From an uncultured Alphaproteobacteria bacterium (lineage in GTDB: Bacteria > Pseudomonadota > Alphaproteobacteria > RF32 > CAG-239), in contig CALXUP010000002.1 in the NCBI GenBank assembly GCA_944391715.1, forward strand, positions 1-64,000: 64,000 nucleotides of DNA, in the 5' to 3' direction. Below are positions 43,853 to 51,930 of this stretch, one piece after another. Made by a program: the position numbers and the translations under genes. Each line of letters begins with the position of its first letter. The stretch's first letter is position 1. A model generated the notes under the pieces. The model saw nothing but the letters and a program-made list of their open reading frames with translations. It had not been told where the DNA came from and searched no databases.

Positions 43853-44370
43853 TTTGAAAAATAGTCATACGCCTCGACCAGAAATTTAAATTTTTCTTCC
43901 ATGACGGGATTTCCGGAATTCTTGTCGGGATGGTATGCTTTTGCCAAACGCCGGAAATTCTTTTTCAGATTTTCTTTGTTAAGCGTCTGTCGGGACAATT
44001 CCAAAATCTGCAAATATTGCTCTTCTTTATCTGTATCTGCCGGCCTGTAAGATTCCCGTTGCCATCCGTCGGATGCATTATTGCCTGACGCCGAACCGGA
44101 AGCCTTTTCCTGTTTGTATTCATACCGGTTGTAGGTATTTTCCGTCCGATAAGTTTTTTGCCGTCTGTTTGATAAGTATTGCAAAATTTCATGACACAAT
44201 CCAAACAAAAATGCTCCGGTGTAAAAGATGCATTTGAACGGAAAACTCACAACCAGCCAGATAATGCGCAAAATTCCCAAAAGCATGAGAATGCCATACC
44301 AGATAATAGCCAGAAGAACATATAATATAATGCAGGCAAGAACAATATAAAAAATGACTCCGATATCCAT
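43843..44370 (-). CDS. Membrane-anchored J-domain protein
   Basis: A 175-aa protein. Two hydrophobic helices fill about residues 4–60, followed by a polar linker rich in Tyr, Ser and Asn. A C-terminal J domain (about 118–175) carries the essential H-P-D in A-K-A-Y-H-P-D-K-N-S-G. J domains stimulate Hsp70 ATPase activity; this one would recruit DnaK to the inner membrane. Start at 44370 is chosen because the hydrophobic segment begins there; the ribosome site is poor. The DnaJ Gly/Phe and zinc regions are absent, so it is a type III (specialised) protein. Confidence 0.82.
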   Translation of the reverse strand: MDIGVIFYIVLACIILYVLLAIIWYGILMLLGILRIIWLVVSFPFKCIFYTGAFLFGLCHEILQYLSNRRQKTYRTENTYNRYEYKQEKASGSASGNNASDGWQRESYRPADTDKEEQYLQILELSRQTLNKENLKKNFRRLAKAYHPDKNSGNPVMEEKFKFLVEAYDYFSKKI

Positions 44371-44485
44371 AATAATTGCTTTATAATATATTTTACCGGC
44401 AAAGATAATCATAGGCCGGAAAATTTGTCAATATCTAAAAAAAAGCAGCAATACCCGGTATTGCTGCTTTTTTAACATCAGTGCC

Positions 44486-46015
44486 TCAACTCCACCGTTG
44501 CTGATAAAATACGGCTTCTTCGGGATTATTGCGATTGTAAAACTCCCGCAAGGCATACATTTCCAACGGATAGCGGTCAATATACGCCATAACGATGTCA
44601 TGCGAACCTTCTTGAACCAGGAACTTTTCTTCTTCCGGAGAAAAACGCTCAGTCAGACATTTCTTAAAGTCCTCGGCATTTCCGCTTTTTATCAAGCTCT
44701 TTCTTACCGTTGTGGTATATGAAGACCACCTGCATCGATCCGTCAAAGCCAGCATCTCGTCAACCTTGTTTCTTCCCGAGCTTTGATACATTTCAATGAG
44801 GGAATGCAAACGCTCAGCAGGATAATGCCGGATAAGATGCATAACCAACTCGTCTTTTCCGTTCTTCAGAAACTGGTCAAGCCGGTACATATCGGGATAT
44901 AACGAAATATAATCTTTAGCTTCCTGCAAAGACCGTTTGTCAAACAACAAACTAAGAAGTTGGTAGTCAAACTTATATTTGCGAATATATTTATAGAACA
45001 ATTCCGAAGATCCCGTCTCCAAAAGAGCTTTTTGCTTTTCGAACGGCAGTGCCCGTTGAGAAATCCACAAGTCGAAATATTCCGGATTACCGTTATCCAA
45101 CAATAATGCCGTCAAATCTTTACACAATCCGTGTTTCTGCAAATGCAGGGCAATCTCTTCCATATTGCCGCGCTGCCAAAGCATCTTCTGCATCTTGGGT
45201 GTAAAGCCGTGCCGCCTGATGTAAGACATCAGTTCATCATGGTTTCCGCGGCCGATGACGATACTCTGTCCTTTTTCACCAAACCCCATATAGGATAAGA
45301 AAGCCTCCGTTTCTTCAGGATTATTTCGTTGGGCAATCATCACTTGCACATCCTCCGGCAGAGTTTTGTGTTGTTTGCCGTACCAGTGGATTGCAAATAA
45401 AATATCCTGATGATTCTGGTAGAGCCTGAACCATTTGGATATTAGTTCCGGACAAAAGCAATGCTTATGAAAATGCAGGGCAATTTCTTCCATATTGCCG
45501 CGTTGCCAAAGCTTTTTTTGCATTTCGGGCGTAAAACCGTGACGTTCGATATAATACATCAGTTCGTCGTGTTTCCCGCGGCTGATGACAACATTTTGTC
45601 CTTCTTCGCCAAAGCCCATATAGGCTAAGAAAGCTTTCATTTCTTCGGGGTTGTTCCGTTCGGCAATAATGACCTGAACCTCAACCGGCAAAACAAGACT
45701 GCGAGAACTGTAAGAATAGCGGTTATATTGAGATACAACTGCATACATCTCACCGTATTTTTGAATCATGAGCAAAATTTCATCATGTTTCTGCCGCCGG
45801 GCAATCATAATGGCCCGCTCATCGGTAAGTTTGTTCTCAAGCAGACGATAGGAGCAATACGGATATCCTTCATAATCCTCTTCCCAGGAAGACTCAATAT
45901 GACATTTGAGACTTTTCAACTCTTCCATAATCTCAATGTGGAGCTCACACTCTTTCCGTCCTTCTTCTAAAGAAGTCATCGGATCTTTTTCAGTTAATTT
46001 CTTCATAATATACAT
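44486..46015 (-). CDS. Helical-repeat protein of unknown function
   Basis: A 509-aa soluble protein built from short helical repeats, with a unit like G-N-H-D-E-L-M-x-Y-I-x-R-H-G-F. An 81-residue block (about 109–189) is repeated almost exactly at 219–299, giving a 110-residue period. The rest shows weaker repeats down to the C-terminus. The architecture recalls HEAT/ankyrin-type scaffolds for protein binding, but no named family is recognised. The ATG at 46015 has AGAGGA about 14 bases upstream; a second ATG is at 46006. Its neighbours are a J-domain protein and, divergently, a nucleotidyltransferase-like gene. Confidence 0.72.
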   Translation of the reverse strand: MYIMKKLTEKDPMTSLEEGRKECELHIEIMEELKSLKCHIESSWEEDYEGYPYCSYRLLENKLTDERAIMIARRQKHDEILLMIQKYGEMYAVVSQYNRYSYSSRSLVLPVEVQVIIAERNNPEEMKAFLAYMGFGEEGQNVVISRGKHDELMYYIERHGFTPEMQKKLWQRGNMEEIALHFHKHCFCPELISKWFRLYQNHQDILFAIHWYGKQHKTLPEDVQVMIAQRNNPEETEAFLSYMGFGEKGQSIVIGRGNHDELMSYIRRHGFTPKMQKMLWQRGNMEEIALHLQKHGLCKDLTALLLDNGNPEYFDLWISQRALPFEKQKALLETGSSELFYKYIRKYKFDYQLLSLLFDKRSLQEAKDYISLYPDMYRLDQFLKNGKDELVMHLIRHYPAERLHSLIEMYQSSGRNKVDEMLALTDRCRWSSYTTTVRKSLIKSGNAEDFKKCLTERFSPEEEKFLVQEGSHDIVMAYIDRYPLEMYALREFYNRNNPEEAVFYQQRWS

Positions 46016-46104
46016 AATTTTTATGGTTTTCCTCTCGACTCATAGCACAATTTTTTATAAAATCAATAAGAAAATAAAAAGACATCTGGCACAGGCAGGG
46101 CAAA

Positions 46105-46695
46105 ATGGTTGAAGATATAATAAGCTTGGCGGAGAAGAACTTGACCGCTGCGAAGAAAGTCATACAAAATTGCGGAATCATTAAGGCTTGGCAGGATATC
46201 GGAGCCGAAATCAACCTTGTCGGCTCGGTGCGGATGGGACTGCTGATGACGCACCGTGATATTGATTTTCATATTTACACGCAAAATCTGAGTATTGCGG
46301 AAAGTTTTAAGGCCGTTGCAAAAATTGCGGCGCATCCGGAAATTGAAAAAATAACATATGGAAACCTGTTGAATGAAGAAGATTCCTGCCTGGAATGGCA
46401 TGCCTGGTACCGGGATAATGAAAAAAACTTGTGGCAGATTGATATGATGCACATCCGCCGCGGTTCGGCTTATGATGGTTTTTTTGAAAAACAGGCAGAC
46501 CGGATTTGCGCAGTTATGACGCCGGCACAAAAAGAAACAATTCTTCGCTTAAAATATGAAACGCCGGCAGAAGAAAAAATCGGCGGCATCGAATATTATA
46601 TGGCCGTGATTCGTGACGGCATAAAAGATTGGAAAAGCTTTTCCGCTTGGCGCAAAGCCAATCCGCAAACCGGCATAATCAGTTGGCTGCCCTGA
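46105..46695 (+). CDS. Nucleotidyltransferase-like protein
   Basis: A 196-aa soluble protein. The segment L-V-G-S-V-R-M-G-L-L (near residue 40) and the following D-I-D-F-H (near 52) form the G-S-x-n-D-x-D motif of the polymerase-beta nucleotidyltransferase fold. A further Asp in Q-I-D-M-M near 113 may be the third metal ligand. Relatives include antibiotic adenylyltransferases and toxin–antitoxin MNT types, but the rest of the sequence does not settle the subfamily. No HEPN partner is seen next to it. The site GCAGGGC precedes ATG. It is divergent from the helical-repeat gene. Confidence 0.7.
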   Translation: MVEDIISLAEKNLTAAKKVIQNCGIIKAWQDIGAEINLVGSVRMGLLMTHRDIDFHIYTQNLSIAESFKAVAKIAAHPEIEKITYGNLLNEEDSCLEWHAWYRDNEKNLWQIDMMHIRRGSAYDGFFEKQADRICAVMTPAQKETILRLKYETPAEEKIGGIEYYMAVIRDGIKDWKSFSAWRKANPQTGIISWLP

Positions 46696-46701
46696 AAACG
46701 C

Positions 46702-46730
46702 TTGCTTTTGGAAAAATTTTTTACTAAAAT
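46702..46730 (+). promoter_or_regulatory. Putative promoter of the 46773 gene
   Basis: TTGCTT, 17 bases, TAAAAT, with an AT-rich leader of about 40 bases. Confidence 0.5.
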
Positions 46731-46772
46731 GTTGATACGTTATTTTATTATTAATTTAAATTTTTAAGGCTT

Positions 46773-47078
46773 ATGAAACTATTGACATTAATGTCGGGCG
46801 ACAGTTTAAAAAAAGAGGGTAAAAAACTTTGGTGGAAACTGGATGAACAACTGCCTGTGGCTTATGGTGTGGTTGAAAAAGACCTCCCTCGGATAGAAGC
46901 TTTCAAACAAATCTTGCCAAAGTTAAAAAAATGGGAAACAAAAGCTCTTAAAGCTTGGCTGAAAGCAGAAATTTATGCTCTGGAACACAATTTCTGTGAG
47001 CTGTCAACTGCTAGTGAAGAAGAATGGGAGAGCCGTCTGATACAAATTTACAAAACGCATCTCGAGGCAATCTCGTAA
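46773..47078 (+). CDS. Small unknown protein
   Basis: A 101-aa soluble, Lys-rich, helical protein. It has L-K-K-E-G-K-K-L-W-W-K-L-D near residue 12 and a Trp-rich middle. No signal, membrane helix or catalytic motif is seen. A weak AAGG lies close to the start. It has its own promoter and a good terminator. I do not recognise a family. Codon choice and the AT-rich leader resemble the other accessory genes in this stretch. Confidence 0.55.
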   Translation: MKLLTLMSGDSLKKEGKKLWWKLDEQLPVAYGVVEKDLPRIEAFKQILPKLKKWETKALKAWLKAEIYALEHNFCELSTASEEEWESRLIQIYKTHLEAIS

Positions 47079-47082
47079 AAAT

Positions 47083-47123
47083 AAAAGGAACTCTGCTGTC
47101 TTTATAGGCAGGGTTCCTTTTTT
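47083..47123 (+). terminator. Terminator
   Basis: A stem of at least 11 bp (AAAAGGAACTCTGC with GCAGGGTTCCTTTT, one G-U), then T-run. Confidence 0.9.
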
Positions 47124-47216
47124 AGTTATGTAACTTTGAAGAAAAAGTTGTTTTGCTTTTTCTAAAAATATATAAATTGCAAAATCTAATCTTGAAAAAT
47201 TTGTCAAATTTTGTGC

Positions 47217-47245
47217 TTGATTTAATAATGAATATACGATATTCT
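47217..47245 (+). promoter_or_regulatory. Putative promoter of the 47293 gene
   Basis: TTGATT, 17 bases, TATTCT, 48 bases before the start. Identified by eye. Confidence 0.4.
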
Positions 47246-47292
47246 AAATCCGTAAAAAATATTCTTATGTTTAACAAAAAAAATTTACTATT

Positions 47293-47847
47293 ATGCAAAA
47301 CGTTATTTTTAGTATTTTAGCAGTTCTTGTTATTTCTTACGTTGTGTTGTACCTCCGATATAGAAAGGAGACAAAGTCAAAACTGGCGAAGTCAGAACCG
47401 GAGGAGCCTAAACAGGAGAAATCAGAGTCAAAACAAAAAAAATTAAATGAGGAATTGGCAAAAACTTGTAGGTATTTTGATTACAATAAAGAAGATATCA
47501 ATAAAGTAATCCGGCTGCTTGAAGCAGGAGCAGACCCTAATACAAAAGTAGCCATTAGTGTGAATTATTCTAATGATTCCTATGCGCCTGGTTATGCTAC
47601 AGAATATGTGCCTTTATATTCTGAAACAGAAAATGAAGAGGTCAAAAGGCTTTTAAGAGCCTTTGGAGCAAAAACGCCTGAAGAATTGAGAGCCGAATGG
47701 GAAGAACAGGAAAGAATCCGTAAAGCTAAAGAAGCTCAGGAATATGCACTCCGCGAAACGAAGGAAAAAGCAGAAAAAGAAGCTAAAGCCAAAGCCGATA
47801 AACAAAGAGTTGACGCATATTTAGCGGCAAGGTCATCTCAATCTTAA
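47293..47847 (+). CDS. Membrane-anchored protein with ankyrin-like segment
   Basis: A 184-aa protein. One N-terminal transmembrane helix (about residues 4–22) is followed by a charged coiled region. Then comes an ankyrin-like segment, I-N-K-V-I-R-L-L-E-A-G-A-D-P-N near residue 69, and a second partial one ending in L-L-R-A-F-G-A-K. A long Glu/Lys/Ala coiled coil (about 130–175) ends it. Ankyrin-type segments usually bind proteins. No Shine-Dalgarno sequence is visible before ATG. It is convergent with the DUF4186 gene. Confidence 0.62.
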   Translation: MQNVIFSILAVLVISYVVLYLRYRKETKSKLAKSEPEEPKQEKSESKQKKLNEELAKTCRYFDYNKEDINKVIRLLEAGADPNTKVAISVNYSNDSYAPGYATEYVPLYSETENEEVKRLLRAFGAKTPEELRAEWEEQERIRKAKEAQEYALRETKEKAEKEAKAKADKQRVDAYLAARSSQS

Positions 47848-47857
47848 TATGCAGACT

Positions 47858-47894
47858 AAAAACGTTTCTCTATCTTAGGGAAACGTTTTTTTTT
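47858..47894. terminator. Bidirectional terminator
   Basis: The stem AAAAACGTTTC (47858–47868) with GAAACGTTTTT (47880–47890). It overlaps the last codons of the convergent DUF4186 gene. Confidence 0.82.
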
Positions 47895-48241
47895 GATTCC
47901 ATTTGTTTTTCAATCCAAGCCATAATCAAGTCAACAATATCTGCCTGCTGTTCGGGCGTCAGTTCTCTGCCGGGGCGGATACCATGCCATTTGTAAAGGC
48001 ATTGCCGGCAGCAGCAGGCCGTGGCATGCTGGGCGATAAATACCGGATGATTGCGCATCGGCGTTTGCTTGCCGTCATTTTCTATCACGGCAGGCGCCAG
48101 ACGGCGGGCAATAAAATCTTCGGCATGGCAGCGGATGGTGTCATACCCCTTTTGCCGGACATAATCTTTGTATTTTTTGCTCAATTTAAAACTGCTGCGG
48201 AATTTTGATTTTCCGAGTTTTTCCAAAATACCTTTTTCCAT
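47870..48241 (-). CDS. DUF4186 family protein
   Basis: A 123-aa soluble protein. It carries the DUF4186 marks in order: S-K-F-R-S-S-F-K-L near residue 11, a T-I-R-C-H-A-E-D-F-I segment, G-K-Q-T-P-M-R-N-H-P-V-F near 57, and H-A-T-A-C-C-C-R-x-C-L-x-K-W-H near 72. The histidine and cysteine cluster suggests metal binding. The family's biological role is unknown. Length is typical for the family. Its stop codon lies inside the terminator hairpin at 47858–47894. Confidence 0.88.
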   Translation of the reverse strand: MEKGILEKLGKSKFRSSFKLSKKYKDYVRQKGYDTIRCHAEDFIARRLAPAVIENDGKQTPMRNHPVFIAQHATACCCRQCLYKWHGIRPGRELTPEQQADIVDLIMAWIEKQMESKKNVSLR

Positions 48242-48330
48242 AATTTTCCTCTGTCGGAATTATAAAACATCATTTTTCCGTTGCAAATAAAAAAACAAAA
48301 GTTAGACTTCGGTCAAGAAGGAAGAATATA

Positions 48331-49338
48331 ATGAGTTTGACCAAAAAAGAAATTGTCGCTTTGCTGTCGGATGATGCAAACGAACAAGAGTTGTTTAAAC
48401 GGGCGGATGATGTCCGCCGGAAAAACGTCGGCGACGAGATACATCTGCGCGGTCTGATAGAATTTTCTAACATTTGCCGCAATAATTGCCTGTATTGCGG
48501 TATCCGTCGGGATAATAAAAAAGTTTGCCGCTACCGCCTTTCGGAAGAAGAGCTGATAAAAACGGCCCGTCAGGGTGCGGATATGGGGTTCAAAACCATA
48601 GTAATGCAGTCCGGTGAAGATATGTACTTCACTGCGGAACGGTTATGCCGGATAATTTCGGCGATTAAAAAATTTGATGTTGCAATAACCCTGAGTATCG
48701 GCGAACGGAGTTATGACGAATACAAAGCATTTCGCGAAGCCGGTGCCGACCGCTATCTGATGCGGATAGAAACAACGGACAAAGAGCTGTATCACAGGCT
48801 GGATCCGCAAATGAGCTGGCAGCATCGCTATGAATGCCTGCTGATGATAAAAGAACTTGGTTATGAGCTCGGGTCGGGCATTATGGTCGGGCTTCCGGGA
48901 CAAACGCTTGAATCCATTGCAAACGATTTGCTTTTTCTGCAGGATTTGGAAATTGATATGGCCGGCATAGGCCCCTTTATTCCGCATCCCGATACTCCGC
49001 TTGCCGGAGAAAGCGGCGGAAGTTTAAGCCTGGCTTTGCGGACAATGGCCGTTATGCGGATTATGCTGCCGGATATCAATATTCCGGCCACAACGGCAAT
49101 GGAAAGCCTGCATCCAAACGGGCGGATAATGGCTTTGCAGGCCGGAGCAAACGTCGTAATGCCGAATATAACGGAAGAAGAATATCGAAGTTTTTATGCG
49201 CTCTATCCGGGAAAAGCCGGTGCCGACGACACACCGGCAAACAGCCGCAGCCGTTTGGCACAAAAAATCATAAACCTGGGACGAACCATCGGCACCGGCT
49301 ATGGCAGCCATATCAAAAAGTCGCTTATTGACAAATAA
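48331..49338 (+). CDS. hydE: [FeFe]-hydrogenase maturase HydE (radical SAM)
   Basis: A 335-aa radical-SAM enzyme. The cluster motif C-R-N-N-C-L-Y-C is near residue 49 inside E-F-S-N-I-C-R-N-N-C-L-Y-C-G-I-R, the HydE pattern. The C-terminal part (T-T-A-M-E-S-L, then G-A-N-V-V-M-P-N-I-T) matches the BioB/HydE barrel. HydE works with HydF and HydG to build the H-cluster of [FeFe] hydrogenase. HydF, HydG and the hydrogenase are not in this window, so function depends on genes elsewhere. The ribosome site is AAGGAAGAAT. A related BioB-like role cannot be fully excluded. Confidence 0.88.
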   Translation: MSLTKKEIVALLSDDANEQELFKRADDVRRKNVGDEIHLRGLIEFSNICRNNCLYCGIRRDNKKVCRYRLSEEELIKTARQGADMGFKTIVMQSGEDMYFTAERLCRIISAIKKFDVAITLSIGERSYDEYKAFREAGADRYLMRIETTDKELYHRLDPQMSWQHRYECLLMIKELGYELGSGIMVGLPGQTLESIANDLLFLQDLEIDMAGIGPFIPHPDTPLAGESGGSLSLALRTMAVMRIMLPDINIPATTAMESLHPNGRIMALQAGANVVMPNITEEEYRSFYALYPGKAGADDTPANSRSRLAQKIINLGRTIGTGYGSHIKKSLIDK

Positions 49339-49356
49339 AGAATGTAATGCTAGATA
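49328..49356 (+). promoter_or_regulatory. Strong promoter overlapping the end of hydE
   Basis: TTGACA, 17 bases, TAGATA. Transcription would begin near 49363, downstream of the ATG at 49347 and upstream of the ATG at 49389. Confidence 0.6.
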
Positions 49357-49388
49357 CAAAACCGTATAACTTTATTATTGTCTGTATT

Positions 49389-50222
49389 ATGGATATGTTA
49401 GATTTAACCACAGTAGACCGTACGATTCCTATAGGTATCAGACGGGCTTGGAGAGGAGATACAGGAATGATATATTCAGGAATCCTCCCCGGGGATTATC
49501 TTTTGAAAGATAACAGCTTTTCCGCTTCCACCATTTGGGGGCAGGAGAAAGGCATTTTTTTTGATAATTTTGATTATCTGATTTTGGATCAGCTGACACC
49601 CAATGCCGTCACGGCGTCTGAGGCGCTTGGCTATTGTAAAGTTGTTGGTATGGAGCTGCCTTCACGCAAAAGACTTGAAGCTTTGGAAAAATTCAAAAGG
49701 ATTGTGAATCACAGCTTAAGAACTATAGGAAAACACGATTGTCAGCTTCTTTCAAATGTTGTTCAAAATTATTGGTCAAAAGAAGCTGCCGAAATCGGAG
49801 AACCCGGATACCGCCGTATTGTCATAACGGGATATGCCGGATTTATGCTTTTTAATATCCCAAATATACAGGGGGTTCGTATCAAAGATACATCGCCCCG
49901 TATTCCGGGTATTTATATTGCTGACCAGCATTATGAAGATGCTTCTTGGTTGTTGCAGGATATCGGGCTGTGCTGGTATTATGTTTTGGAAAGCCGTTGC
50001 CGGCATTATAGTGACGCTCCGCAGGATATGAGGCGTAACGGCCGCTGTTATATTAAAGGAAACAACTTAATTGTTGAAAACCCAACCGGAGATGTCTTTT
50101 ACAAAGGAACGGAAAGATATGCCAGAACCATAAAAGACTACTTCACAATGGACAATTACGGAATATACCGAAAAACTGACAGTATTGAAGGAAGTGTTCT
50201 TGCTCCGGAAACCGAAAAATAA
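49389..50222 (+). CDS. Unknown modular protein, family member A
   Basis: A 277-aa protein, no signal or membrane helix. It shares a module with the proteins at 62253 and 63229. An opening segment of type G-x-Y-L-L-K-x-x-x-x-S-A-x-T lies near residue 35, with Q-E-x-G-I-F after it. About 90 residues later comes a Y-W-S-K-E-A segment and then R-R-I-V-I-T-G-Y. This arrangement recalls DUF1566 or C-type-lectin-like folds, but that is inference. Start at 49389 is preferred to 49347 because the promoter at 49328–49356 would make the earlier ATG untranscribed. There is no Shine-Dalgarno sequence. Confidence 0.65.
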   Translation: MDMLDLTTVDRTIPIGIRRAWRGDTGMIYSGILPGDYLLKDNSFSASTIWGQEKGIFFDNFDYLILDQLTPNAVTASEALGYCKVVGMELPSRKRLEALEKFKRIVNHSLRTIGKHDCQLLSNVVQNYWSKEAAEIGEPGYRRIVITGYAGFMLFNIPNIQGVRIKDTSPRIPGIYIADQHYEDASWLLQDIGLCWYYVLESRCRHYSDAPQDMRRNGRCYIKGNNLIVENPTGDVFYKGTERYARTIKDYFTMDNYGIYRKTDSIEGSVLAPETEK

Positions 50223-50250
50223 CGGATAATGCCGGTTGAATCCAAATTTT

Positions 50251-50286
50251 AAAAAGCCAAAGGTATATAACGCCTTTGGCTTTTTT
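50251..50286 (+). terminator. Terminator of family member A
   Basis: The stem AAAAAGCCAAAGG with CCTTTGGCTTTTT, then T-run. Confidence 0.9.
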
Positions 50287-50303
50287 GTAACTGATAAATT
50301 AAA

Positions 50304-50330
50304 CATAAAAAACCCCGGAAGACCGGGGTT
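50304..50330 (-). terminator. Terminator of the DUF2934-like gene
   Basis: AACCCCGG and CCGGGGTT around AAGA, with a T-run on the minus strand. Confidence 0.88.
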
Positions 50331-50353
50331 GCAATACTTTACAAAAGTTCAGC

Positions 50354-50581
50354 CTATTTTTTTGTTTTTTTGCTGGAAGCTTTTTTTACGGAAGTTTTGC
50401 TGGAGCAAGCTTTGCTGCTGGATTTTGTAGAGCAGGAAGATTTGCTGGAGCAGCTGATTTTGCTGGACAGCTGTTGAATGGCTGCATTCCAGTTTTGCAG
50501 ATCATTTCCGTTTTGGCAGCCGTTATTCAGCCAGTTGTAGTAAGCAGCAACGCGAATATCATTTTCAGTATAGTTTTTCAT
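50354..50581 (-). CDS. Small DUF2934-like protein with Cys/Ser/Lys tail
   Basis: A 75-aa protein. The first ~40 residues (D-I-R-V-A-A-Y-Y-N-W-L-N-N-G ... D-L-Q-N-W-N-A-A) resemble DUF2934, a short helical domain usually found in proteobacteria. The tail is a low-complexity run of Ser, Lys and six cysteines in S-x-K-x-x-C-S spacing, ending in lysines. The basic tail could bind nucleic acid; the cysteines could be a metal store or disulfide-linked. ATG at 50581 is chosen; GTG at 50584 is possible. The gene is monocistronic with its own terminator. Confidence 0.65.
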   Translation of the reverse strand: MKNYTENDIRVAAYYNWLNNGCQNGNDLQNWNAAIQQLSSKISCSSKSSCSTKSSSKACSSKTSVKKASSKKTKK

Positions 50582-50939
50582 CACTTGTAGTCCTCAAAAG
50601 TAAAAATTACCAAATACAACCATAGAATATAAGCAAAGTGTTAAAACTTGTTTAATTTATTGATTCAGCATAAAATATTTTTTAGCAAGACGGACTAGAA
50701 TGCAAGTTTTGTCTATTTGTGAATAAATGTTGCAACTTGATTTTTTAATAAAGTCCGGGTTTGAAAAGGATAGAATAAATTTTGATTTCTTTTTATTTTG
50801 GGAAATTTTGGCATAAAATAAGTTTTTGTAATCTCTTTTTTACATAAGTTTTATAATAAACAGACCAAAAAAATATCTTGACTTAGAGCCCACTTTAAAA
50901 GTTATGCTGAATAATATCTGAAATGAAGGGAGAAAAATA
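50582..50939. other. AT-rich intergenic region
   Basis: No open frame or RNA gene is supported in this ~360-base stretch. A weak promoter candidate (TTGACT at 50878 and TATGCT 19 bases on) precedes the DUF362 gene. Confidence 0.5.
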
Positions 50940-51896
50940 ATGAAACGCAGAGACTTTTTCAAATTGTCGGCAAGCGCTGTTGTCGCCGGCGTTTTAGGAA
51001 AAACTTTCGGCATAAATCCGGCCGGTGCTGCCTTGCCTGAACAACAGGAGAAACCCAAGGTTTATTTTATCCGCGATATTACGCCGGAGAATCTGGTAAA
51101 GCTTTATGAAAAGGTCAACCAAAATATTAAAGGCAAAACCGCAATAAAACTTCATACCGGCGAGCCCCATGGGCCGAATCTGCTGCCGCGGGAACTGGCA
51201 AAAGCTCTGCAGGCAAAAATTCCCGATAGTACGATAGTCGAATGCAATGTATTGTATCCCAGCCCGCGCCAGACCACGGAAGGGCATTTGGAAACCTTAA
51301 AGACAAACGGCTGGACATTTTGCCCGGTAGATATTATGGATGCCGACGGCGATATTTCTTTGCCGGTTAACGGCGGAAAACGCCTGAAAGAAGTTGCTGT
51401 CGGAAAGCATATCGAAAACTATGATTCGATGGTCGTTTATACTCATTTTAAAGGACACGCAATGGGCGGTTTCGGCGGCTCGTTAAAAAACATTGCCATC
51501 GGCTGTGCCTCAGGCAAAAAAGGAAAAGCTCAGCTGCATGGTGCCGGCTGGCCGATTGGCAAGCCTTTTCTGGAAAGAATGGTGGAGGGCGGCAAGGCCG
51601 TTTGCGACCATTTCGGAAAACAAATTGCTTATATTAATGTCTTAAAAAATATTTCGGTCGATTGCGACTGCGATGCCCACGGCTCAAAACCAACCTGCCC
51701 GGATATCGGAATGCTTGCCTCAATCGATATTCTGGCTGTTGACCAGGCTTCTATAGATATGGTTTATGCATTGCCGGAGAAAGACAAACATGATATTGTT
51801 GAGCGCATAGAGTCGCGGAAAGGCCTTCATCAGCTGGAGTATATGGAAACGCTGAAAATGGGCAGCCGCCGGTATGAACTGGTTGAAATCAGCTGA
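50940..51896 (+). CDS. Exported DUF362 protein with Tat signal
   Basis: A 318-aa protein. The twin-arginine signal R-R-D-F-F-K-L-S at residue 3 and the hydrophobic segment ending near residue 29 (P-A-G-A) predict export in folded form by Tat. The DUF362 domain has K-L-H-T-G-E-P-H-G and F-K-G-H-A-M-G-G-F-G-G-S-L-K-N. A Cys cluster D-C-D-C-D-A-H-G-S-K-P-T-C-P-D-I-G near residue 241 may bind a metal or cluster. Many DUF362 proteins carry ferredoxin-type domains; none is seen here. The family is frequent in anaerobes; the substrate is unknown. The ribosome site is AAGGGAGA. Confidence 0.85.
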   Translation: MKRRDFFKLSASAVVAGVLGKTFGINPAGAALPEQQEKPKVYFIRDITPENLVKLYEKVNQNIKGKTAIKLHTGEPHGPNLLPRELAKALQAKIPDSTIVECNVLYPSPRQTTEGHLETLKTNGWTFCPVDIMDADGDISLPVNGGKRLKEVAVGKHIENYDSMVVYTHFKGHAMGGFGGSLKNIAIGCASGKKGKAQLHGAGWPIGKPFLERMVEGGKAVCDHFGKQIAYINVLKNISVDCDCDAHGSKPTCPDIGMLASIDILAVDQASIDMVYALPEKDKHDIVERIESRKGLHQLEYMETLKMGSRRYELVEIS

Positions 51897-51930
51897 TTTT
51901 AACGTATAAATAAGCAACAGGCAGGTAAAT

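Noticed and set aside
42295-50581. A toxin–antitoxin or defence system around the nucleotidyltransferase-like gene at 46105
   Set aside because: No HEPN, restriction, helicase or other defence partner is found next to it, and each neighbour has its own promoter or terminator.
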